Positions 25,612-33,603 of a DNA stretch of 45,985 nt are shown one piece after another (position 1 is the first letter of the stretch; each line of letters begins with the position of its first letter). The notes beneath the pieces were generated by a model. The model ran no database searches, was not told the origin of the DNA, and was given only the letters and a program-made list of their open reading frames with translations. Location of the stretch: NCBI GenBank assembly GCA_934101625.1, contig CAKORV010000005.1, positions 1-45,985 on the forward strand, in the 5' to 3' direction. The DNA comes from an uncultured Bacilli bacterium (GTDB taxonomy: Bacteria; Bacillota_I; Bacilli_A; RF39; UBA660). The position numbers were made by a program, and so were the translations under genes.

Positions 25612-27941
25612 TCATCTTCACCTCCAAACTTTACTTCTTTTAAATTAACTATATCATTTTCTTTCATGAAACATAAATCTTTATATTTACAAAATTCACA
25701 ACCTTTATTTATTCCACCTATTCTTTTTGGATTGATATCAAATTCACCATTTTTAATTTTTTTATATGCCTCTTCTATTTTATTATCTACTGTATCAATA
25801 ATAAAATTAATTTGTTCATCATTAAGTACTTTAGAATAAGCATAAAAACCTTTACTAGATGTTCTTAATCCTTTGATTACTTTACTATCATTATAACTAG
25901 AATCAACTAATTCTAATATTGATGTATCACTATTTGAATAACCTTGTAATTTTAAATTATTTCTTTTTAATGTTTCGTAACTATTATTTTGATCTTTATT
26001 AATAACAGTTTGAAGTACTTTCTGTAAATAAAATCCACCAATTTTTATATTTTTAAAATCATTACTTTTGCTTACTAAATAAATATATATTGGTAATTGC
26101 ATTCCTATTCCATAAACTAAATTATTTAAATTAATTTCAGGGTTACCAGTTTTGTAATCAATAATTTCTATTACTGTTTTATTAAGTACTTTTTCGTACA
26201 TAATCTTATCAACTATACCTACAAATGTTAAATCTTCATTTTTATTAATAGTTATTCTGTTTTCTTTTTTAGATTCACTTAATTTAGTAAAGGCTAGTTG
26301 TTCTTTTATAGTTTTAATTACAAACTCTAATTCCTCTTCTAGTTTGTCTAAAAAGAATCTTTCTTTTTCACTAAAATCTTTATTAGATGTTTCAATATAA
26401 TTATGATAAGAATAATGTAAATCAAAATCTTCTTCATCCATAATTGATAGTATATAATGATATAACTTACCTACAAAAGTCATGAATGTTTCTTCATATA
26501 TGCTTAATTTTAATACATTTTCAACATAATACCTGAATGAACATCTATAATAATTATCAATTGAACTGTAAGAAAGTGATAACTTAGTTTCTAATTTGTT
26601 TTTATCTACTCCTTTAAAGGTATTATCATATGCTAAATAATTTATTTCGTTATAGTTATTTAACAGTAATGGTAAACATTCACTTATTTCTCCATATTTC
26701 GAATACACATCTAAATAATTACTAAGCAATATTTTGTTGTATAAATTAGACATATTATATTCATCTTTATAATCTTTAATTAAATTATAGTTCATTTCTT
26801 CACTTATATTAGAAATAGAATAACTTAAAGAACCATTATGTGTCTTATAAGTTATAAATATATTTTTTATTTTATTTATATGATTAAGTGTATCATTTTT
26901 ACTTATATTATTTTTTTCTAAAGTAGTTTCAACATCTATTTCATTTTTTATATTATCTGTAACATATTCTTCATCCTTATATAATTTAGGTATTATCCCT
27001 TGGTTAAATCCTATTAAAAATACATATTCTTCTTCATCAACAATTTCATCAAAATCAATAATTTCTATTTCATTTTTTAATCTTTTTTCTACAACAAATG
27101 TATTTTTCAAATCATTCACTAGTAATTCTTTTACATCTATTAAATTATCACACCACGTATAGTTATTTAAAACCTTAATTAAAAGGTTTATTTCATCTAT
27201 ATTATTTTTAAATTTAAGAGCAACTTTTTCTATAGTTATCTTTTTATCATTAGATAAATTATCTAAAAAATATTTACCTATACTTGTACTATATAAAGAA
27301 CTAGTATTTTTAAAATATATAGGTATATTATAAAACTTAAATATTTTGTTTATTGTATAATTATATTCTTCTTTAACATTCATTAACTTAATTTTATTAA
27401 TATTAACACCGGATTTAATAAGAGTTGTTATTTGTCTTGCTACAAAATTAATTTCACTATTCATATCATTAAATTCATATATATCAAAGTTTCTATTTTC
27501 TTTTTCTTCACTTTTCATATAAGTAACATTTAATTTATTAAATAAATTTTTATAAAACTTACTTACAGTTTTATTTGTATAAACATAAATCTTCTTAGAA
27601 CAAATGAATCTTTTAAATAAATTATTATAAATCAGTAGTTTTTGTTCATCTAATTCATCCTTGAGGTTTTTAAGAAATTGTAACTTATTATTAGAATAGT
27701 TTTTATTATTTATATAATACAGATTATCCAAATAAACTAAACACACTTCATATTTATATCCATATTTTTTCATCATATAATATATAGTTCTATTATCATA
27801 AGAAAATGTATATTTATTTTTAAATTCATTAAATGTTATAATTTTAACTTTTTTTAATTCATTCCTATATTTTGAAATTATTTTATTCTTATTTTTATTA
27901 TCCACTATTAAAATAGAATTATCTTCTAATTTATAATTCAT
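25608..27941 (-). CDS. addB: Helicase-nuclease AddB, shortened
   Basis: A 777-aa protein, well below the roughly 1150 aa of typical AddB. The C-terminal nuclease domain is clear: GIVDKIMYEKVLN, then IEIIDYKTGNPEI. The four cysteines of the AddB iron-sulfur clamp are present, one in YYRCSFRYYVENVLKL and three in CEFCKYKDLC at the end. I see no Walker A motif in the N-terminal part, where B. subtilis AddB has a functional ATP site. The helicase-like half therefore appears reduced to a structural or Chi-scanning role. It lies 12 bases after fic and is coupled to addA. Confidence 0.88.
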   Translation of the reverse strand: MNYKLEDNSILIVDNKNKNKIISKYRNELKKVKIITFNEFKNKYTFSYDNRTIYYMMKKYGYKYEVCLVYLDNLYYINNKNYSNNKLQFLKNLKDELDEQKLLIYNNLFKRFICSKKIYVYTNKTVSKFYKNLFNKLNVTYMKSEEKENRNFDIYEFNDMNSEINFVARQITTLIKSGVNINKIKLMNVKEEYNYTINKIFKFYNIPIYFKNTSSLYSTSIGKYFLDNLSNDKKITIEKVALKFKNNIDEINLLIKVLNNYTWCDNLIDVKELLVNDLKNTFVVEKRLKNEIEIIDFDEIVDEEEYVFLIGFNQGIIPKLYKDEEYVTDNIKNEIDVETTLEKNNISKNDTLNHINKIKNIFITYKTHNGSLSYSISNISEEMNYNLIKDYKDEYNMSNLYNKILLSNYLDVYSKYGEISECLPLLLNNYNEINYLAYDNTFKGVDKNKLETKLSLSYSSIDNYYRCSFRYYVENVLKLSIYEETFMTFVGKLYHYILSIMDEEDFDLHYSYHNYIETSNKDFSEKERFFLDKLEEELEFVIKTIKEQLAFTKLSESKKENRITINKNEDLTFVGIVDKIMYEKVLNKTVIEIIDYKTGNPEINLNNLVYGIGMQLPIYIYLVSKSNDFKNIKIGGFYLQKVLQTVINKDQNNSYETLKRNNLKLQGYSNSDTSILELVDSSYNDSKVIKGLRTSSKGFYAYSKVLNDEQINFIIDTVDNKIEEAYKKIKNGEFDINPKRIGGINKGCEFCKYKDLCFMKENDIVNLKEVKFGGEDE

Positions 27942-27953
27942 TTTTTCACCTTC

Positions 27954-28607
27954 TTATTTTAACTTCTTTTCATATGTAGAACTTTCTAATATATCTCCAA
28001 TAACTTTTCTAATATATGTATAGTTTCTCTGTTTATCATAAATTTCTGATTCAAAGCAAGCTGCCACTAGAGCGTTTCTTGTATATTCAAAATTACCTTT
28101 TGGTTTAAAAAAGTATTCATTGAATGATAATCCATAACTTTTAAGTAATTGCCTCATATAAAGTAATGTTGTTCTAGTATTGCCTTCTCTAAATGGATGA
28201 ATTTGCCATAGTGACACAACAATATTAGTTATATAATTTAGCTTTTCTTCTTGATTTAAATCATTAAAGTCAGTTTCGTTTATTAATTCCAATAATCCTT
28301 TTATTCTGAAGTTAATCTCATCAGGATGAGCATATTCTATAGACAACCTCGCTAGTATTTGTTCTTCTTTATATATTTGTATATCTCTATATTGTCCTGC
28401 GAATGGATAAACATCACTAAATAAATATTTGTGTAATTCTTTTAAATATTCTTCCGAAGGTTCAAAATAACCACCTTTTATTACTTCATGAATTCTAACT
28501 GTAACAATATCACTTTCTGCCTGTTTTAACTTCTCAGGATCATGAATATTTAGTTTATTTATTAAAGTTCCATCATCATACAAATACTTAGTTGTTTTCT
28601 TCTTCAT
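27954..28607 (-). CDS. fic: Fic-family AMPylating toxin
   Basis: A 217-aa protein with the Fic active site HPFREGNTR (about residues 135-143), in which the histidine is the catalytic base. Upstream are YPFAGQYRDIQIYKEE (the flap region) and LHKYLFSDVYPF. Fic enzymes transfer AMP, or rarely other groups, to a hydroxyl on target proteins; bacterial class I members often target gyrase and topoisomerase IV. The gene overlaps the VbhA-type antitoxin by 20 bases and has no inhibitory helix of its own, as expected for class I. The target is not knowable from sequence, though parC/parE are in the same window. Confidence 0.9.
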   Translation of the reverse strand: MKKKTTKYLYDDGTLINKLNIHDPEKLKQAESDIVTVRIHEVIKGGYFEPSEEYLKELHKYLFSDVYPFAGQYRDIQIYKEEQILARLSIEYAHPDEINFRIKGLLELINETDFNDLNQEEKLNYITNIVVSLWQIHPFREGNTRTTLLYMRQLLKSYGLSFNEYFFKPKGNFEYTRNALVAACFESEIYDKQRNYTYIRKVIGDILESSTYEKKLK

Positions 28608-28761
28608 AATATTCCTTTAACCTTTCAATCATTTCGTCTGTAGTTATTTGTCCTTTAATATTCATGTTAATTAATTCCTTTAATTTTTCAGATGGTTCAA
28701 CACCATCGCTTTCATTTATTCCTATAGCACTTTCCCATAGTTCTTTATTTTCATTATTCAT
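28588..28761 (-). CDS. VbhA-type antitoxin of the Fic toxin
   Basis: A 57-aa protein too short to be noticed easily. It reads ESAIGINESDGVEPSEKLKE, then a linker and GQITTDEMIERLKEYY. This matches the antitoxin-VbhA domain pattern of A..SN.LEG..PS.E...L followed by G.IT.DE. The family inhibitory motif [ST]xxxE[GN] blocks ATP binding in the Fic protein; here the corresponding segment INESDG is degenerate (Ser to Ile, Glu to Asp). It lies directly upstream of and overlapping fic, as usual for these modules. Confidence 0.8.
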   Translation of the reverse strand: MNNENKELWESAIGINESDGVEPSEKLKELINMNIKGQITTDEMIERLKEYYEEENN

Positions 28762-28763
28762 TT

Positions 28764-29120
28764 CTATACTCCCATTTTAATTTCATTATTTATAACATCC
28801 ATAATTTTATCTATATCATTAAAGAAAAGATTAATCCCCTTTTTTTAATGAAATCGTACTTTCAAAATTATTTATTATTTCTTTCTTTATACTATTTGCT
28901 ATTTGAATAGGTTTTCCTTCTACAGCATGTAAATTTTTTACATATTTTTCTAATGTTGGAAATGCATTTTGAATCAATATCACTTGATTTCTACCAGCAA
29001 TTCTTTTAATCATTATTGTTTTAAATGTCCATTTTCATGATTTATCATTAATCCATAATTCTTAAGTTTATCAAAAAAGGCATCTTTAATGTGATATAAA
29101 TATCCTGTTATTATTTTCAT
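28764..29120 (-). pseudogene. Decayed CptN/ToxN-type toxin gene
   Basis: It starts MKIITGYLYHIKDAFFDKL with a strong AGGAGGTG, like the intact toxin at 17859, then hits two stops after about 35 codons. Roughly 40 codons of the middle are missing. The reading resumes in another frame with ILIQNAFPTLEKYV and VEGKPIQIANSIKK. A slip in a run of A/T near 28848 breaks it again before KGINLFFNDIDKIMDVI. It therefore carries an internal deletion, stops and a frameshift. Its degenerate antitoxin repeat lies just upstream (29254-29302). Confidence 0.9.
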
Positions 29121-29223
29121 GTTCAACACCTCCTACATGTTTAACAAAATTTTCTTCACATATTCATTGTACTATATCAAAATCATTAAGTCAATCATTT
29201 GTTTGTTTTATTTTTAAAAAAAT

Positions 29224-29246
29224 AAACTCCAAATAATATGGAGTTT
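29224..29246 (-). terminator. Terminator of the relic antitoxin RNA
   Basis: AAACTCCA and TGGAGTTT form an 8-bp stem with a 7-base loop, followed on the minus strand by ATTTTTTT. It occupies the same place as the terminator at the intact locus. Confidence 0.85.
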
Positions 29247-29345
29247 AATCATTTACAACTGGGATCATTTATTGCTCGCACCATCCAGAAGCGATTAACA
29301 TTTATAATGTACTAAATGTACTTAGAAACATTATTTTCTAAATAC
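29247..29345 (-). ncRNA. Relic CptI-type antitoxin RNA with a single repeat
   Basis: One 49-base unit (29254-29302) matches unit 2 of the intact antitoxin: CGCTTCTGGATG, GCGAG and CCCAGTTGTA are shared. The stem pairs TCGC with GCGA and CTGG with CCAG, so a pseudoknot may still form. The place of a second unit is taken by an unrelated inverted repeat, AAATGTA...TACATTT (about 29306-29350). A promoter is still present, so an RNA may still be made. Confidence 0.7.
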
Positions 29346-29351
29346 ATTTAC

Positions 29352-29380
29352 ATTTTATCATAAAACACAATACTTGTCTA
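29352..29380 (-). promoter_or_regulatory. Promoter of the relic antitoxin locus
   Basis: -35 TAGACA (29375-29380), 17-bp spacer, -10 TAAAAT (29352-29357), placed between rpmA and the relic RNA. Confidence 0.6.
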
Positions 29381-29389
29381 TCTAGATAA

Positions 29390-29677
29390 TTACTTTACTG
29401 GATATACACTAGCTTGCTTTTTATCTTTTCCTTTTCTTTCATACTTAACTACTCCATCAACTAAAGCAAATAAAGTATGATCTTTACCCATTCCAACATT
29501 TACACCTGGATAAATTCTAGTTCCTCTTTGACGATAGATAATATTACCAGCATTAGCAAATTCACCATCAGCTTTTTTAGCACCTAATCTACGACCAGCT
29601 GAGTCTCTACCATTCTTAGTAGAACCAACACCTTTTTTAGATGCAAATAATTGTAAATCTATAATCATAAATTTCAT
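29390..29677 (-). CDS. rpmA: Ribosomal protein bL27, with cleavable N-terminal extension
   Basis: A 95-aa large-subunit protein whose N-terminus reaches the peptidyl-transferase centre. It begins MKFMIIDLQLFASKKGVGST; the DLQLF/ASKKG junction is the Firmicutes-type site removed by the Prp protease encoded just upstream. GRDSAGRRLGAKKADGEF and IIYRQRGTRIYPG are typical bL27. AAGGAGG precedes the start. Confidence 0.96.
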   Translation of the reverse strand: MKFMIIDLQLFASKKGVGSTKNGRDSAGRRLGAKKADGEFANAGNIIYRQRGTRIYPGVNVGMGKDHTLFALVDGVVKYERKGKDKKQASVYPVK

Positions 29678-29986
29678 CTAATGTTCCTCCTTAACTATAA
29701 TGTTTTCTTTGTACTTACTCTCAATACTTTTAAAGACATTAACCAAATTTTCTAATAATTTATTAGTTATTTCATCTTGTTTAATATTTTTTAAATAGAA
29801 ATTATTTTTTTCATTGTATTCTAATGATTCATTATCAAATATTAAGCAAGCATTAACTGTTGTAATAAGAGCACTACTTACTCCTGCACATACTATATCT
29901 TTCCCATATTCGTCATACTTAGCATGTCCATGAATTCTAATTTCTTCAATAAAATTATCTTTTTTTTTAATAGTAATTTTAATCAT
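29678..29986 (-). CDS. prp: Ribosome-processing cysteine protease Prp (YsxB)
   Basis: A 102-aa protease that trims the N-terminus of bL27. The conserved GHA histidine is in RIHGHAKYDEYGKDIV, and the catalytic cysteine follows in VCAGVSSALITT. It lies between rplU and rpmA, as in B. subtilis (ysxB) and Staphylococcus. The cleavage site in the neighbouring bL27 is intact, so enzyme and substrate match. Confidence 0.93.
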   Translation of the reverse strand: MIKITIKKKDNFIEEIRIHGHAKYDEYGKDIVCAGVSSALITTVNACLIFDNESLEYNEKNNFYLKNIKQDEITNKLLENLVNVFKSIESKYKENIIVKEEH

Positions 29987-29987
29987 A

Positions 29988-30293
29988 CTACTTCACTTCA
30001 ATTGATTTAATAACAATCTTAGTATATGGTTGTCTATGACCATGAACGATTCTTGAAGATTTAGTTTTATTTTTGTATTTAAATACTCTAATCTTCTTTT
30101 GTTTACCATGTTTTAATACAGTAGCAGTAACTTTAGCACCTTTAACTGTTGGATTACCTACTTTACCATCTACGTATAAAACTTGATCAAAAACAACATC
30201 AGTATTAACTTCATTATCTAATTTTTCAACATAAAGTTCTGTACCTTCAGTTACTAAATATTGTTTTCCACCTGTTACTATAATAGCTTTCAT
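29988..30293 (-). CDS. rplU: Ribosomal protein bL21
   Basis: A 101-aa protein with the bL21 pattern: AIIVTGGKQYLVTEGTELYV at the start, then KVGNPTVKGAKVTATVL, and a C-terminal KIRVFKYKNKTKSSRIVHGH. It heads the rplU-prp-rpmA operon behind a structured leader. AAGGAGGAA precedes the start. Confidence 0.97.
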   Translation of the reverse strand: MKAIIVTGGKQYLVTEGTELYVEKLDNEVNTDVVFDQVLYVDGKVGNPTVKGAKVTATVLKHGKQKKIRVFKYKNKTKSSRIVHGHRQPYTKIVIKSIEVK

Positions 30294-30384
30294 TTTATTC
30301 CTCCTTCAATAAGACTCGCCTTTAAGGTAAGTTAAACTTTTTAAGACCTTTTCTGAGCGGTTGTAGAGAAAGATTTCTACAAAC
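30294..30384 (-). promoter_or_regulatory. L21-type leader of the rplU operon
   Basis: A roughly 90-base leader with a TTGTAGA/TCTACAA hairpin and a second GGTC/GACT-containing region with AAGGCGAGTC. The position and layout fit the L21 leader family of Firmicutes, thought to mediate feedback by a ribosomal protein. I assign it mostly by position. Confidence 0.6.
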
Positions 30385-30390
30385 AAGTAG

Positions 30391-30419
30391 ATTTTACCAT
30401 AAATAAGCCTTGTAGTCAA
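30391..30419 (-). promoter_or_regulatory. rplU operon promoter
   Basis: -35 TTGACT (30414-30419), 17-bp spacer, -10 TAAAAT (30391-30396). Transcription should start near 30384. Confidence 0.8.
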
Positions 30420-30509
30420 ACATTTTAATGCCTAAATGGTAAAATTTAATTACTTTTCTCCATTGAATTTTATTGATTAGGTATTATAAAAATATTCAAT
30501 TATTTTTTA

Positions 30510-31217
30510 TTATTTTATGATTATATAATCTTTATTTCTCATTACATTCTTTATATTATTAATTCTAATTGTCCTTTTAAAATTATATTTCTTATGATTT
30601 CTTTCTAATAAAAGTAACTCTAATCTAAATTTGTGACTGGATATCTCATTAAATAAGTTTAAAAGTAAAAATATAAATAATACTATAATTAATAATCTAT
30701 TATCAAAAGTAAATAGTAAAGGTAAACTTATAAAACTTATAATTATAGAAATTATATGACTTAGATTATAAGAAATAAATATATCTAGTATGTTATTTAC
30801 TAATTTTCCTCCATCTAAAGGTAATATTGGTAATAAATTAAATTTTAATAAAAGCATATTAATATTAAAAATTTTTGTATAAGATAGTGTATCAATAAAA
30901 TTATTTTTATGTAATAAGAATATAATGAAAACAAATATTATCTGAGTAATAGGACCCATTATCAAAAGCAATATTTCTTTATATATATTTAAATTTAAAT
31001 CTTCATTTAATGTTGTTACTCCTCCAAACATAAATATTTTTATTTCTTTTACCTTTAAATGTAATAGTTTTCCAGCAATAAAGTGTCCCATTTCATGAAT
31101 TATGATACTTATTATAGTAATAAATGTATATTCGAAATATCCTGCTAGAAAAGAAAGTAAAATTAATATATAAGTAGTTATATCTATCTTAATATTATCA
31201 AATATATTTTTTATAAT
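30510..31217 (-). CDS. spoIVFB: Intramembrane metalloprotease SpoIVFB (start codon unusual)
   Basis: A site-2-type protease of about 235 aa that in B. subtilis cuts pro-sigma-K in the mother-cell/forespore membrane. The zinc motif HEMGH (about residue 40) follows a hydrophobic segment, and FNLLPILPLDGGKL (about 134) supplies the second metal-binding Asp. Several membrane helices follow, plus a basic C-terminal tail (no CBS domain obvious). The frame between the in-frame TAG at 31218 and HEMGH contains no ATG, GTG or TTG. The first ATG is inside HEMGH. An AUU at 31215-31217 lies 9 bases after AAGGAG and is the likely start. It overlaps spoIVFA. Confidence 0.82.
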   Translation of the reverse strand: MIKNIFDNIKIDITTYILILLSFLAGYFEYTFITIISIIIHEMGHFIAGKLLHLKVKEIKIFMFGGVTTLNEDLNLNIYKEILLLIMGPITQIIFVFIIFLLHKNNFIDTLSYTKIFNINMLLLKFNLLPILPLDGGKLVNNILDIFISYNLSHIISIIISFISLPLLFTFDNRLLIIVLFIFLLLNLFNEISSHKFRLELLLLERNHKKYNFKRTIRINNIKNVMRNKDYIIIK

Positions 31218-31779
31218 CTAAGGTTTCTCCTTCTTTTTGAAATACTAAATATAAATACTCATTAGCATTTCCTATAATAGTACCCTTCTCTATATAGTCA
31301 TACACTTTAATATTAGTATCAGTTATATTTCCATATATTACATCTATTCCATTACTTTGTTTAACAACGATACAACTACCATATCCTTCTTTTTCTCCAA
31401 TATATACTACTAATCCACTATCTAACATTTTAACTGGATATTCACTATCTACTGTAAGCTTAACTCCATCTAAATAATCTTCGCTTTTAGAATAGTTTAA
31501 TCCATGAGCACTACTAACTAAAGAAGTATCATCTCCTTTTGGTTTTATAGGATTAATTTTAGTAACATATTTTTTATATAAAGCATTTATTTTAGAAAAA
31601 TTAAAAGTGTTTTCTAATAATTCATTTTTAACTAAAGACTTAAACTTATCACTCAGGTTAGAAGCAATTAATATAATTAATATAAATATAACAGATAAAA
31701 GTGTTCTTTTAATTATACTCTCTCTATAGTTTTTATTCTTATTTGATTTAATTCTTTTTAAATAATCTTCCTTAGTCAT
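31198..31779 (-). CDS. spoIVFA: SpoIVFA-like regulator of SpoIVFB
   Basis: A 193-aa protein. A basic cytoplasmic N-terminus leads into one membrane helix (LLSVIFILIILIAS, about residues 28-41). A linker follows, then a degenerate LytM/M23 domain, YGSCIVVKQSNGIDVIYGNI and VYDYIEKGTIIG, lacking the zinc ligands. SpoIVFA holds and inhibits SpoIVFB in the forespore outer membrane until engulfment signalling. Identity rests on this architecture plus position directly before spoIVFB-rplU-prp-rpmA, exactly as in B. subtilis. Confidence 0.85.
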   Translation of the reverse strand: MTKEDYLKRIKSNKNKNYRESIIKRTLLSVIFILIILIASNLSDKFKSLVKNELLENTFNFSKINALYKKYVTKINPIKPKGDDTSLVSSAHGLNYSKSEDYLDGVKLTVDSEYPVKMLDSGLVVYIGEKEGYGSCIVVKQSNGIDVIYGNITDTNIKVYDYIEKGTIIGNANEYLYLVFQKEGETLDYKKYI

Positions 31780-31796
31780 ATATATTCACCCATAAA

Positions 31797-31823
31797 ATTA
31801 TATGAGTGTATTGAATTTTTATT
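31797..31823 (-). promoter_or_regulatory. Possible sigma-E-type promoter of spoIVFA
   Basis: A -10-like CATATAAT (31797-31804), close to the sigma-E CATACAAT, with TTAATAAA about 14 bases upstream. spoIVF is sigma-E controlled in B. subtilis. The match is imperfect in AT-rich DNA, and it overlaps the divergent promoter. Confidence 0.4.
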
Positions 31824-31839
31824 AAATATAATATAAAAT
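31811..31839 (+). promoter_or_regulatory. Promoter of the YigZ-family gene, leaderless arrangement
   Basis: -35 TTGAAT (31811-31816), 17-bp spacer, -10 TAAAAT (31834-31839). Only 6 bases separate the -10 from the ATG at 31846, so transcription should start at or next to the start codon. No ribosome binding site is present. Confidence 0.65.
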
Positions 31840-31845
31840 TTAAGT

Positions 31846-32205
31846 ATGAAAAAGTTAAATGAAAGTTTAGTAATTGAAAAGAAAAGTAAATTTATTGGAT
31901 ATTTGTATCAAATAGATAGTGAAGAAGATGTTAAAATTATAATTGATGAATTGAAAACTATACATAAGAAAGCAAGACATTTTTGTTATGCATATAAAAT
32001 GGGTAATTTAGAGAGAAAGAATGAAGATAAAGAACCTTCTAACACTGCTGGTAAACCTATTTTAGATGTAATAAATTATAATAATCTAAATAATACTTTA
32101 ATTATAGTTGTTAGATATTTTGGTGGTACCTTACTTGGAAGAGGGCTTTTAACAAGAACTTATAGTAAATGTGCTAGACTTTTGTTAACAAATGAAAAAG
32201 ACTAG
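31846..32205 (+). CDS. YigZ/IMPACT-family protein, N-terminal domain only
   Basis: A 119-aa protein with the UPF0029 pattern: EKKSKFIGYLYQIDSEEDV, KARHFCYAYKMG, EPSNTAGKPILDVI and IIVVRYFGGTLLGRGLLTRTY. Full-length relatives such as YvyE are about 210 aa with a second C-terminal domain, which is absent here. The eukaryotic relative IMPACT regulates translation; the bacterial role is unclear. The gene has no ribosome binding site and appears leaderless. Confidence 0.88.
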   Translation: MKKLNESLVIEKKSKFIGYLYQIDSEEDVKIIIDELKTIHKKARHFCYAYKMGNLERKNEDKEPSNTAGKPILDVINYNNLNNTLIIVVRYFGGTLLGRGLLTRTYSKCARLLLTNEKD

Positions 32206-32219
32206 AATATAATGTATTA

Positions 32220-32274
32220 AGTAAAGATTAGATAACTAAGGGATTTAGTTATTAGAAACGATCTTTACTTTTTT
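32220..32274 (+). terminator. Bidirectional nested-hairpin terminator
   Basis: AGTAAAGAT and ATCTTTACT form the outer stem, followed on the plus strand by TTTTT. AGATAACTAA and TTAGTTATT form a nested inner stem. It separates the convergent genes ending at 32205 and 32275. Confidence 0.85.
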
Positions 32275-32601
32275 CTAGTCTGTTACAAGTTTACTTAATA
32301 CTTTGAATACTCCTCCTAAACATTTATTAACTATAGTCTCTAGTTTTTCACCAGTTTTAAGTCCAAAGTTAGAAACACTATTAGAATAATCTTTATAATC
32401 AGTTATATATTCATTTATACTTATATCTTTACCATTTTTAACATCTTCTTCAAATCTTTTCATTGCATCTTTAGTTAAAGTCATCTTACTATACTCTTTA
32501 TATTCATAATAACCATTTATACTAAGATAATATAAACTCATATATAAACCAAATAAAACAATAATTACAACTACAAAAGGATTTTTCTTTTTTTTCTTCA
32601 T
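32275..32601 (-). CDS. Small membrane-anchored protein downstream of spoIIP, 108 aa
   Basis: A Lys-rich N-terminus (MKKKKKNPF) precedes one membrane helix (VVVIIVLFGLYMSLYYL), followed by a roughly 80-residue extracytoplasmic, mostly helical domain with KDAMKRFEEDVKNGKDI and a C-terminal amphipathic end. It overlaps the spoIIP stop by 4 bases (ATGA), so it is co-translated and probably acts in sporulation in the same membrane. I recognise no named family. Confidence 0.65.
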   Translation of the reverse strand: MKKKKKNPFVVVIIVLFGLYMSLYYLSINGYYEYKEYSKMTLTKDAMKRFEEDVKNGKDISINEYITDYKDYSNSVSNFGLKTGEKLETIVNKCLGGVFKVLSKLVTD

Positions 32602-33548
32602 AGTTCACCTTCTATATAAGATTTTATTACATTACTTAATGCTTCCATAGTATTATTTACTTCTTCTAATTTATTATCTACTCCACCTACTTCTATGAGT
32701 ACACTTTTGCCTGGCAAATCTTGATTATATATTCCATTAACTGGAGGACTATCATTTATTATTACTCCTCTTGATAATCCAGGATACATTTCATCTATTA
32801 AACTATTTAAACTTTCAGCAAATCCAGTATTATTTTCTTTTATCGTATGTTCATATCCACTTAGTATCATTACTTTTGCATAGTTTTTTCCATCAATATT
32901 AACTAAAGTAGTATTATATCTAGCTGAATCTCTATGAATATCTATTAGATATTTTATACTTGGATTTTCTTTAGTTTTAAGTCTTGCAAAATATTCAGAT
33001 GCATGATAGCTCATGTTATATGATAAATTATTTTTATTTAAGTATTCTTTCATATTATTAGTTTCTACAATTGTTTTGATACCTTTATTATTTAGTTTTT
33101 CTTTTAAAATATATGATGCAATTAATACATTAGGTTTTACTGAATAATCATAAACACTTTCTAAATTATATTCTTCTAATTGATGTGTATTATATAAATA
33201 TACAAGAGGTTCATCTATATTAATTGGATTTGGATCTGTTACATATTCGCTTTTACTATTTTCATAGTTAAAGTTATCTATTATTTCATGAGAAAATACA
33301 CTTAAACTATCTTTATTTACACTTTTATTTAATCCTTCATATAACATATATTTAGGACTAGTTAGTTTTTCTTTTATACTTAAAAGTAAACTATTATTAT
33401 TTTTAGTTGTTTCATTTATTACTTTATTTAAGAGAGTATCTTTATCTACTAAGTTATCTTTAAGTAAATATATCATAACTATAAAAGATATTATGAATAT
33501 TAATATGTATTTAGAATTATTAGTTTTTCTTGATTTAAATCTTCTCAT
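32598..33548 (-). CDS. spoIIP: Stage II sporulation protein P, cell-wall amidase
   Basis: A 316-aa membrane-anchored amidase and endopeptidase. In the SpoIID-SpoIIM-SpoIIP complex it thins septal peptidoglycan for engulfment. One N-terminal helix (YILIFIISFIVMIYLL) is followed by the catalytic domain with LVYLYNTHQLEEYN (histidine about residue 119), YLIDIHRDSARYN (about 203) and SVLIEVGGVDNKLEEV. All three motifs match SpoIIP of spore formers. It follows gpr by 55 bases, as in B. subtilis. Confidence 0.95.
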   Translation of the reverse strand: MRRFKSRKTNNSKYILIFIISFIVMIYLLKDNLVDKDTLLNKVINETTKNNNSLLLSIKEKLTSPKYMLYEGLNKSVNKDSLSVFSHEIIDNFNYENSKSEYVTDPNPINIDEPLVYLYNTHQLEEYNLESVYDYSVKPNVLIASYILKEKLNNKGIKTIVETNNMKEYLNKNNLSYNMSYHASEYFARLKTKENPSIKYLIDIHRDSARYNTTLVNIDGKNYAKVMILSGYEHTIKENNTGFAESLNSLIDEMYPGLSRGVIINDSPPVNGIYNQDLPGKSVLIEVGGVDNKLEEVNNTMEALSNVIKSYIEGEL

Positions 33549-33603
33549 ATAATCACCTAGTAGAATTATACTAAATAGGTATTAAAAAATATGTCGTTTA
33601 ATA

